Positions 33,191 through 40,252 of a stretch of 40,252 nucleotides of DNA are shown here, piece after piece; positions within the stretch are counted from its first letter, which is position 1, and each line of letters opens with the position of its first letter. The stretch is from Loktanella salsilacus. GTDB taxonomy: Bacteria > Pseudomonadota > Alphaproteobacteria > Rhodobacterales > Rhodobacteraceae. The notes beneath the pieces are model-generated. The model saw only the letters and a program-made list of their open reading frames with translations, ran no database searches and was not told the DNA's origin. The stretch is from the NCBI RefSeq assembly GCF_900114485.1, contig NZ_FOTF01000027.1, positions 1 through 40,252 on the forward strand, given 5' to 3'. The position numbers were made by a program, and so were the translations under genes.

Positions 33191-35565
33191 GCGGCGGGTT
33201 CTACGATGATATCATGATCCGGGCGCGGCGCAGTGCGGGCCATACGTCCGTTGGCGGTGCAACGTCGCGTGGCAATCGTGTCTGGAAAAGCCTGACCTCG
33301 ACAGGCAGCGCCTTCGTCAAGCGCATCCCTGGCGCTGGCGTTCAGCATCAAAAGCAACTGGCGGGACAGCTGGCTTATGTGAACGGCAAGGCCAAGGGCA
33401 TCTTCGGCTTCGCCCCCGGCGTCAGCATCGATGACGACGCTTTTGCCCAGGCTGATCTTGATCAGATGATGAGCGCATGGGCGCAAAACTGGAAGGGTCG
33501 CCCCCGCAACGGCCATACTAGCCACATGGTGTTGTCGTTCCCCGACGACGTGTCCCAGGACGCCGCCTTCGTGATCGCGCAACAGTGGTGCGCTGAAATG
33601 TTCGAGGATCAGACGCATATCGCGGAGACTTGGGAATACGTTGCGGTCCTGCACACTGACACCGCCAATCCTCATGTTCATGTCGTTCTGAATAATCGTG
33701 GCGAAAATGGGACGTGGTTTTCCATATCATCCGAAGGGATTTTCAATCCCCAGATGATGCGGGACCGCATGACCGACATTGCCGACACTTACGGCCTGCG
33801 GCTTGAAAGCCTGACACGCGCCGACCGGGGCCTTTATGGCGCACCTATCACAAGTGCCGCAGTCTTTGCCGCCCGCGAAGGCCGCACACTCGCAACCCCC
33901 GAAGTCAAAAGCAGTCTGACCTCTGAATGGCGCAGGCAGGATATCCAGGAGACCGCAGAGCTTTACACCACCTTGGCCGAATTTGCCGAGACCATCGGCG
34001 CACCGATGATTGCGAAGCGTGCGTATATTTCAGCAGCAGCCCTATTCGCAGGCAATGCAGTCCCGAAAGGACAGATGATGGACATTGACCTTGATGTCAC
34101 CGCAGACCGCGAGGACATACGCACGACTTTGATCGGATGGGCCGAGCAGAACAAAGACGCCATTGACGCTTTGCCGCAGAGCCGTCGTGCGTCGGTCATG
34201 TCAAAGATCGACTCCGCATTAAACATCATCGAAACAGACGTGACCCCGGACTTGACGAACGACACGATCTGGCCCGCTTACAAAGAAGCGCCGTCGTCGT
34301 ATCTCATTCCTGACGCCGGCGCTTTGGAGGCCCGCGCAGCCCTGTATATCACCGAAGAAAATGCGGGTCTGTTGCAAGAGTTCGCCATTGAGAACATCTT
34401 GGACACCTACCTTGTGACCGGCGAAGTGCCGGACAGGTTCAGGGCGGTTATGCCCGCCGTGGCTGACGCCTATGCGGAAATGCATAACCACCGGCTCGCA
34501 GAAATCCCCAAGGAGATAAAAGCCTACGTCCTGAAAGGTGCCCAGATGGGCTTGGACCCTGTGACGGTGCAAGAGCGGCTTATTAATGCGATTGGCGATC
34601 CGGTTGAGAACGCCCGCATGGAACGGGGCGACATAGCCGCGATTGCCGCCGCGATGCCAATGCCGCCACGCGACGTGGAGGCTTTTAAAGATGCGTCCCG
34701 CCGCATTGAAGAAGCAACCACTCTCGTCGTCGAGGATGGAGTTTCGACCCCGCTTGATCGTTTTGAGGGGATGCAGATTGCGCTCTCTCAAGCGGAAACA
34801 ACGAAAGGTCAGCCTGGCAAAGAACGTGCGCTCGATCAGCTTGGAAACGAGTTGATCGACCTTGCGACGGCAAAGCAGCGCGGCGATCTCACGAAAGAGC
34901 AGGAGCAGGCTTTCGATGCTGTCGCGCCGAAGATTTTCGCACGGCACGGCAAAGACATTAAAGCCGCAATGATGGCCGTTGCGACCAACGATCTTGGTTC
35001 AGCCGAGGATGATCGGCAGGTTTTGAGGCCCGAGCTATCCCGCGAACAAAACGAAGCGATGATACGGCAGGAGGCCGCGGGCCGCGTTCTGCAAATCGAA
35101 AGCAAATTCGGAGCGAAGGCCGTCGAATCTCGGATGGTATCAGAGAACTACGAAGTCGCCGCTGGCCGTTACCGCGACTGGCAGATGGAACTTGGCAGGG
35201 TCGAAGAGACCATCATCGCTGACAGCAAGGTCTACGATCGTGACGGCGTGGCCCGTGTCATGCAGGACGTGGCCAACACCGCTGCAGCGACAGACCGCGC
35301 CGATCTGGCGGACAGTGCAGCAGGCCGTCAAATGCTGACGGCATTTGTCGCCTTGGAGGGCAGGGGGGCCATGCAGGAGGTGGCATCCGGCAACATGGAT
35401 TCACTTTGCGAATACGTCGATACGCCCGCCAACCAGCGACTTGCGGCGAAGGAGCTTCTGAAAAGCGCAAAATCTGTCGATGTGGGCTTGGGACTGGATG
35501 AAATTGAAACCGGTCTTGAGGCCGTCGATCCGAATTATGCGCGCTCGCGCGGGCTTTCGATTTGA
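33187..35565 (+). CDS. VirD2/MOBP-type relaxase
   Basis: In this 792-residue protein the relaxase domain occupies about residues 45-230. The catalytic Tyr is probably Tyr64 in 'QLAYVNGKAKG'. Motif II is 'SHMVLSFP' near 112. The three-histidine metal motif is H156 ... P-H163-V-H165-V-V. The long C-terminal part (about 560 residues) is acidic and helical and probably carries the secretion signal. It should nick oriT, stay bound to the 5' end and be passed through a type IV secretion channel. No virB genes are in the window. Confidence 0.88.
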   Translation: MSGGFYDDIMIRARRSAGHTSVGGATSRGNRVWKSLTSTGSAFVKRIPGAGVQHQKQLAGQLAYVNGKAKGIFGFAPGVSIDDDAFAQADLDQMMSAWAQNWKGRPRNGHTSHMVLSFPDDVSQDAAFVIAQQWCAEMFEDQTHIAETWEYVAVLHTDTANPHVHVVLNNRGENGTWFSISSEGIFNPQMMRDRMTDIADTYGLRLESLTRADRGLYGAPITSAAVFAAREGRTLATPEVKSSLTSEWRRQDIQETAELYTTLAEFAETIGAPMIAKRAYISAAALFAGNAVPKGQMMDIDLDVTADREDIRTTLIGWAEQNKDAIDALPQSRRASVMSKIDSALNIIETDVTPDLTNDTIWPAYKEAPSSYLIPDAGALEARAALYITEENAGLLQEFAIENILDTYLVTGEVPDRFRAVMPAVADAYAEMHNHRLAEIPKEIKAYVLKGAQMGLDPVTVQERLINAIGDPVENARMERGDIAAIAAAMPMPPRDVEAFKDASRRIEEATTLVVEDGVSTPLDRFEGMQIALSQAETTKGQPGKERALDQLGNELIDLATAKQRGDLTKEQEQAFDAVAPKIFARHGKDIKAAMMAVATNDLGSAEDDRQVLRPELSREQNEAMIRQEAAGRVLQIESKFGAKAVESRMVSENYEVAAGRYRDWQMELGRVEETIIADSKVYDRDGVARVMQDVANTAAATDRADLADSAAGRQMLTAFVALEGRGAMQEVASGNMDSLCEYVDTPANQRLAAKELLKSAKSVDVGLGLDEIETGLEAVDPNYARSRGLSI

Positions 35566-35567
35566 AA

Positions 35568-37577
35568 ATGACCGTCGCCTGTCTGATCGCAGTTATCTGC
35601 GGTCTTGTCGCCGGGTCCGGTATTTCCAGCGTCTTTCTGACGATCGCCCTGGGGCGAGACATTCTGGCAACCGACCTCATGCTGCACACCAAAACCCTCA
35701 TGTCTGGCATGTTGGTTCAACAGCCGTATCTAACCGGCCATTTGATCGTGTTGGCCGCCGTCGCATTTTTCCTGCTGATCGCACTTGTGACGGTGGCCCA
35801 GGATCGGCTCGTCAACTATGGCGACAGACGGTTTCAGTCTAAATCGAGCGTCCGCAAAAACCTGATGCTGAATGAGCCGGGCGCTGGTTTTGTCCTTGGT
35901 GAGCATGTCGCCCCGCCAGCACAGCACCCAGATCGACCAATCAACATCAAGGCCAACAACACCGACCCCGAAAAGAACAAGTCTCTGAACACCCGCCGTG
36001 TCCGCTACATCGCGGCACTCTATAGCACCGTCAGCAACATCCTGTTGGTCGCGCCGACGCGCAGTGGTAAGGGCGTTGGTTTCGTTATCCCGAACGCACT
36101 GACATTTCCCGGCTCTATGGTTGCGCTGGACGTGAAAGGCGAGCTGTGGGTCGAGACGTCAAGAGCGCGTGCACAGCTTGGCGACAAAGTTTTCCGGTTC
36201 GCGCCGTTCGACTTCAAGCACCCGACGCACAACTACAATCCCTTGGCAGGTGTCGCTGATATTGAAAACATGGAGGAGCTTTGGACGGCGATTGGCCGCG
36301 TCGCGCATCTGTTTCTACAATCAGACGGCAATCAAGATTGGCTGGATGGTTCGATCCTGCTGTTCATCTCCGCAGGCATCCTTGCCGTTCAACGTGGCAA
36401 TGCGACGATGGGGGAAATCTACCGGATCATCTTCGGAACGGGCGAGGGGGCGGATATTGGCAAGTCCTCTGCCGAACGCCTGCTGGAAGCCGCAAAGGAA
36501 TGCCAGTATCCGCCCGCAGCACGCCAACTTAACTACACGGCATCGCTGGACGCAAAAATCTCGCAGAGCTTTATCTCCATCTTGAGCACAGCGGGCCTGT
36601 CGCAGTGGGCGAACCCCAAAGTGGAGCGCGTCACACGCACAAGCGATTTTGACTTCAGGGAAATGCGTCGCACGCCAATGTCGATCTATTTGGAAGTGCT
36701 GTCCGACGACGTTCAGGACCTCAATTCCCTGATCCGGCTTTTCTTTGCGGACCTTATTTCATTCCTGCGTTCGTCAAAGCCGGAGGCCGACGAGCCTTTT
36801 CCAGTGTTCATCTTGTTGGACGAATTTGACCAGTTGGGCCACATGCCCCTTGTTGTTCAGGCCATGAAACAAACGGCTGGTCATGGCGGACGGTTCGCAA
36901 TTGTTACTCAGTCCGTTCCAGGCCTTCTGTCCGTTCCATACACCCCGGAGGAAGTGCAGGCGATTGAAAGCGCCTGTCAGGTCAAACTCTATCTTGCGCC
37001 CAAGGAAGACCGCACGGCCAGCGAGATCGAGACCCTGCTCGGGGATCGAACGGGATCAACCAAGAATCGTCAGAAAGAGGTCAAGACTGTCGGCTTTGGC
37101 GGCGGCGGTGTCACGACCGGCACGGAAAAGCGCCCGCTTCTGACAAAGCAGGAAATCCGGCAGATGGACCCCAACAAGATTCTCATTGTTCCCGACAGCC
37201 AGAACCCGATTTTGGGCGACCGCATCAAATACTATGAATCCAAGCAGATCAGAGCGATCTACGAAGCTCAGGATAAGACCGTCTATCCCTACCCAGAAGC
37301 CGACGATCCGAAGCACCGTGCCATGACCATGACGGAAGTCAGGAAACGTGCGACGCAGGCCACAGAGACGCAGAATGCTAAGATTGGACAACGCGATGAG
37401 AACATGACGAAGGCGCGTGAACCGAAAACAACCGTGCCACAAAGGCGTCGCGAAAAGGCCCCCGTGAAAGCAAAGCCGAAGGGGAAGCTAGGGCCAGCAG
37501 CGCAAGCTGCGTTGGTTGATACAATGAACAGCGCCCAAAACCAGTTGAAACAGGAAGGGGGCCCGAAGGCCGCTTGA
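35568..37577 (+). CDS. virD4: VirD4/TraG-type coupling protein
   Basis: This 669-residue protein has two N-terminal membrane segments (about 2-30 and 56-78). Walker A is A-P-T-R-S-G-K-G-V-G near 163-172 and Walker B 'FILLDEFDQLG' near 414-424, followed by 'VTQSVPGL'. It is the ATPase that links the relaxosome to the secretion channel. I use the ATG at 35568, two codons after a TTG that overlaps the relaxase stop. The tail is rich in Lys/Pro/Ala. The 258 bases after it hold no convincing gene. Confidence 0.92.
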   Translation: MTVACLIAVICGLVAGSGISSVFLTIALGRDILATDLMLHTKTLMSGMLVQQPYLTGHLIVLAAVAFFLLIALVTVAQDRLVNYGDRRFQSKSSVRKNLMLNEPGAGFVLGEHVAPPAQHPDRPINIKANNTDPEKNKSLNTRRVRYIAALYSTVSNILLVAPTRSGKGVGFVIPNALTFPGSMVALDVKGELWVETSRARAQLGDKVFRFAPFDFKHPTHNYNPLAGVADIENMEELWTAIGRVAHLFLQSDGNQDWLDGSILLFISAGILAVQRGNATMGEIYRIIFGTGEGADIGKSSAERLLEAAKECQYPPAARQLNYTASLDAKISQSFISILSTAGLSQWANPKVERVTRTSDFDFREMRRTPMSIYLEVLSDDVQDLNSLIRLFFADLISFLRSSKPEADEPFPVFILLDEFDQLGHMPLVVQAMKQTAGHGGRFAIVTQSVPGLLSVPYTPEEVQAIESACQVKLYLAPKEDRTASEIETLLGDRTGSTKNRQKEVKTVGFGGGGVTTGTEKRPLLTKQEIRQMDPNKILIVPDSQNPILGDRIKYYESKQIRAIYEAQDKTVYPYPEADDPKHRAMTMTEVRKRATQATETQNAKIGQRDENMTKAREPKTTVPQRRREKAPVKAKPKGKLGPAAQAALVDTMNSAQNQLKQEGGPKAA

Positions 37578-37835
37578 TCCGGACCCTTCGGCTGCGGTCA
37601 TCGCCCAACGCGAACGGCGAAGCGATAAATTGTTTTGAGTTTGGCGAACTGCCGTTCGACCGTCGTATCGCTCCAGGCATGCCAATTCTGGAGGATGTAA
37701 ATGCTTATGGTCGTCTCCGGCAGGACCGGTGGTGGTCTGCGTCCGTCTCTCCTACAGTTCGTGCGGAGATGCCGCTGCGAAAAGGATGATAGATCGACTC
37801 CAAGGTTTTCGCGTCGGAATTGAGGACCGTTTTTT

Positions 37836-40022
37836 ATGTCTTCACAATGGTCGCGGGCGAGTGGCTATGGCTTTGTCGCCATCTGCAATCCGGGCCTTTA
37901 TCCGCCGTCCGGAATCGATAAGATCACGGTCATGAGACAGAATGTACTTCAGGCGTGTATCGCAGAACGACCCGGGCAGGGGGGTGACCACCTGGTTTTT
38001 CGATGGGCTGACTTCTGGGCGCCGCGCATTGCGTCAAATCTTCATGCGGTGTCTGGCATGCTTGCGCTGATGGACGATGAGCCGGGGCTACCAGACGACC
38101 TATTGGCGCTCTTCAGCGCTGTTCTTGCCGCCATGCGCATGAACCGCGAGAACCGCGAAAAGGATGCTGCGGCATTTTTTGCGTTAGTTGATGGCTGGCT
38201 TGATTTGAAAGTGGCATCACAGAGTTTTAACAACCGACAAAAGATAGGGCTATGTCGGGCGTTCATTGATGCCGGTTTGGAGCCTCCCGATGGAATCCGC
38301 CTCAATTCGGACGTCGCAGCTAACGATGCGTACACCGCGACCACGCAAATGCCCGATATTGCTGAGCTGATGCGTGATGTGATCCCAGACAATGTCACGG
38401 GCTATCCGGCGTATATGATCTTGCGAGAAGCTATCGGGGCGATGCCCCGGCCCGTGGCAGTCCTCCTGGTGACGCAATTGATAGCCCGGGGTGTCCCAAA
38501 ACTAGTTTCGACAGGACGCTATTTTCTGCTCGATCCGGTGGGAGAGATGCGTACTGCGGCGGCCCAAGGATTTGCCGAGCTCGCGCAGGCGGGCGGCGTG
38601 GATGCAGGCGGGCTCTCTGATTTGATCCAACTGCGCAAGTGGATCCCGGACCCAAACACCAAGACGATCTTGGATCGTGGGATCAAGGAATCGCTACGGC
38701 GCGAACCCTCTGGTGGGTCTGCGCCTCGGTCATGGACACTTCATCGTCTGGTGTCGTCATTGCCCGACGGCACTGGCAGTCAGAGCATCCTAGCGAGTGT
38801 CAGTTACGGTGGCCAAAAATGCATTGCGGCGCTGCTGCTTAAGACCGGTCACGGCATCAAGGACGCCTATGCCATCCCCTGTAGCAGTGCGAGTGATCAG
38901 CGGCGCATCCTTGCTGAAATCGAAGTATCGATGCCGATGCACACGGTGCCGGTAGATTATCTGCCTGCTGCCCTCGCCGCGGCGCTTGGCGAGGGTCTCG
39001 CAGGTAACCTGCCCCCTGCACCGGGCTTTTTGGATGTGGCAGAGATGCTGGGACTTCGCGGCATCGCACCATCCAATATCTCAGCGTCTGTCACCGACAT
39101 CGCTGATCCGGACGCCCAATTGACCGGTCTATCCGCGGTAAAACGCGGACAGCTTATTGGCCGCAGCAACTCGTGGCTGCGGGACCATGAGATATCATCG
39201 AGCTGGTTTGTCAGCGATGCGGAGTTCTCATCAGCTTTGGAGGAGGTCAGAACCGAGCGTCAGGCCACGCAGGTGGTTTGGGCGCATTTGGAAACGAAAC
39301 GCGGCTTCTGGTCATCGCTGTTCGCACGGTCGGCCGCTATTTTGCGCCATGATGGCGGCGACGCGTGGCTGGTTTTTGCGACTGTCGCGCATGGTATGGA
39401 CACCGGCCGGGCACTCAAAAAAATACCTATTTTTGAGATGATCGTTGCTATGACATTGGATGTTGCAGAACAGGACAGATATGGGCTGCGTCCCGACGGT
39501 GAGCACTCGCTGGACGAGCGAGAGGCTGATGACGACATTGGTTCCGAGATCGCCCCTGAAACGAAAGGTGAGCTGGAGCGCCTGCTGCACAAAACTCCTC
39601 TCAGTCCGGATCTGATTGATGGTTATCTGACGGCCGTGATCGTGGCGCCGCGGTTCGTGACCCCAGCAGACTGGTTACCACCGCTTTTTGCTGGGATCGA
39701 GTTTCCCGGTGAGAACAAAGTACAGCGCGTGCTCGACATCATCATGATGCGATACGGCGTCATTCAAGACGGCCTCTTTGACGGGGACATCGGGTCGTGT
39801 CTGAGGACACGCGCGGCACACCGTTTCAGCGAATGGCTCGTTGGCTTTGCCCTTGCCAGTACCATCTCTGCCGCCTGGCCGAAGCGGGGGCTCTCGAAGG
39901 ATGATCAGAAAATCCTGAAACTGATCAAGGATGGCGGATCAGATGATCACATCCAGTCCACGTTGAAGCCGCTGTTGCCCGGTTGGCTCGCAACAATGGC
40001 AGCAAGGGCTGTCGACGGATGA
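37836..40022 (+). CDS. 728-residue protein of unknown function with a YecA/UPF0149-like segment
   Basis: I do not recognise the protein as a whole. Around residues 589-625 it has 'LSPDLIDGYLTAVIVAPRFVTPADWLPPLFAG', the pattern of the YecA/UPF0149 family (L-D-G-x-L-x-A-x-x-x-x-P ... W). The C-terminal SEC-C zinc motif seen in many such proteins is absent. The long N-terminal part (about 1-560) is mainly helical, with no signal peptide or membrane segment, and has a few scattered cysteines. GAGGA lies about 10 bases before the ATG; an internal Met at residue 33 is an alternative start. It follows virD4 on the same strand, as in a plasmid transfer region, but no role is known. Confidence 0.7.
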   Translation: MSSQWSRASGYGFVAICNPGLYPPSGIDKITVMRQNVLQACIAERPGQGGDHLVFRWADFWAPRIASNLHAVSGMLALMDDEPGLPDDLLALFSAVLAAMRMNRENREKDAAAFFALVDGWLDLKVASQSFNNRQKIGLCRAFIDAGLEPPDGIRLNSDVAANDAYTATTQMPDIAELMRDVIPDNVTGYPAYMILREAIGAMPRPVAVLLVTQLIARGVPKLVSTGRYFLLDPVGEMRTAAAQGFAELAQAGGVDAGGLSDLIQLRKWIPDPNTKTILDRGIKESLRREPSGGSAPRSWTLHRLVSSLPDGTGSQSILASVSYGGQKCIAALLLKTGHGIKDAYAIPCSSASDQRRILAEIEVSMPMHTVPVDYLPAALAAALGEGLAGNLPPAPGFLDVAEMLGLRGIAPSNISASVTDIADPDAQLTGLSAVKRGQLIGRSNSWLRDHEISSSWFVSDAEFSSALEEVRTERQATQVVWAHLETKRGFWSSLFARSAAILRHDGGDAWLVFATVAHGMDTGRALKKIPIFEMIVAMTLDVAEQDRYGLRPDGEHSLDEREADDDIGSEIAPETKGELERLLHKTPLSPDLIDGYLTAVIVAPRFVTPADWLPPLFAGIEFPGENKVQRVLDIIMMRYGVIQDGLFDGDIGSCLRTRAAHRFSEWLVGFALASTISAAWPKRGLSKDDQKILKLIKDGGSDDHIQSTLKPLLPGWLATMAARAVDG

Positions 40023-40187
40023 GCTTTTGTTCCCACATGTGCTGCTTTGCATCCGCGCCACCACTCGTAGGCTCCGATAATCGCAATCTGCTACACCCTT
40101 GCCGCCCACATTCGATAGTGCAGCGAAAGTCGGCTAAGTGATTTTAGCAAACGGCCTTGTCGGGGCCGGATCATGTAACGGGCAAGA

Positions 40188-40252
40188 ATGAAACAAAATG
40201 CAACCCTGCAACGCCTGCGGGACTGGGCTCATCTCATCAAGCGCGATGTCGT
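40188..40252 (+). CDS. DUF1232 (YkvA-like) membrane protein, 5' end only
   Basis: The last 65 bases open with ATG and encode 'MKQNATLQRLRDWAHLIKRD', the typical start of DUF1232 proteins, in which 'LKRDVVALWLAARDPRTPWYAK' normally follows. The gene continues beyond the window. The 165 bases before it contain a CGGCC/GGCCG hairpin. Confidence 0.7.
   Translation, partial: MKQNATLQRLRDWAHLIKRDV

Noticed and set aside
37574-37789. 71-residue TTG-started frame overlapping the virD4 stop
   Set aside because: Rare start, no ribosome site, no recognisable domain.

Overview
The window looks like part of a low-copy, probably conjugative repABC plasmid or chromid of an alphaproteobacterium, most likely Rhodobacteraceae (Roseobacter group). 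Seen directly: a complete repA-repB-repC cassette with four copies of a parS-type palindrome; a GAAC-N7-GAAC SOS box of the alphaproteobacterial type in front of umuDC; DUF3768, a ParB-like protein and ArdC; and a MobC / VirD2-type relaxase / VirD4 block. The host family is inferred from this gene set. No rRNA, tRNA, CRISPR array or intact insertion sequence was seen.

Layout. (1) 0.1-13.8 kb is a copper and periplasmic redox island. On the + strand are a DUF305 protein, a glutaredoxin-MauE fusion, a small hypothetical, two c-type cytochromes, a membrane protein with a CPVC motif and a complete penicillin-binding protein 2. On the - strand are an EF-hand protein, a 38-residue membrane peptide, an APC permease, a copper P-type ATPase, a multicopper oxidase and another cytochrome c. 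Four of the exported proteins carry methionine-rich segments. (2) 13.9-23.1 kb resembles a plasmid 'leading region': DUF3768, a large ParB-like protein, umuDC under an SOS box, small unknown genes and ArdC. A 0.5-kb sequence is present twice, each copy ending just before the start codon of an establishment-type gene. (3) 23.5-24.2 kb is a RelE/HigA-type toxin-antitoxin pair. (4) 25.2-29.4 kb is repABC with an antisense RNA gene between repB and repC and four parS-like sites. (5) 29.2-30.5 kb holds decayed pieces of a tyrosine recombinase and a Mu/TniA-type transposase. (6) 30.8-37.6 kb is the mobilisation region: a VirC1-like ATPase with a downstream partner, an array of about 27 degenerate 7-bp repeats, a 14-bp inverted repeat, a P-type nick-site match, MobC-like protein, relaxase and VirD4. 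(7) 37.8-40.0 kb is a 728-residue protein of unknown function with a YecA/UPF0149-like segment, followed by the start of a DUF1232 gene.

How it may work together. The nick-site match lies on the - strand, so the transferred strand would run from about 32.6 kb toward lower coordinates. All of the DUF3768/ParB-like/umuDC/ArdC genes are then oriented so that the incoming single strand would be their template. This makes the duplicated 0.5-kb module a candidate single-strand-activated promoter region. The heptad array sits at the promoter of the VirC1/ParA-like gene and looks like a centromere/operator for a ribbon-helix-helix partner. Both ideas are inference, and they are the two points most worth testing.
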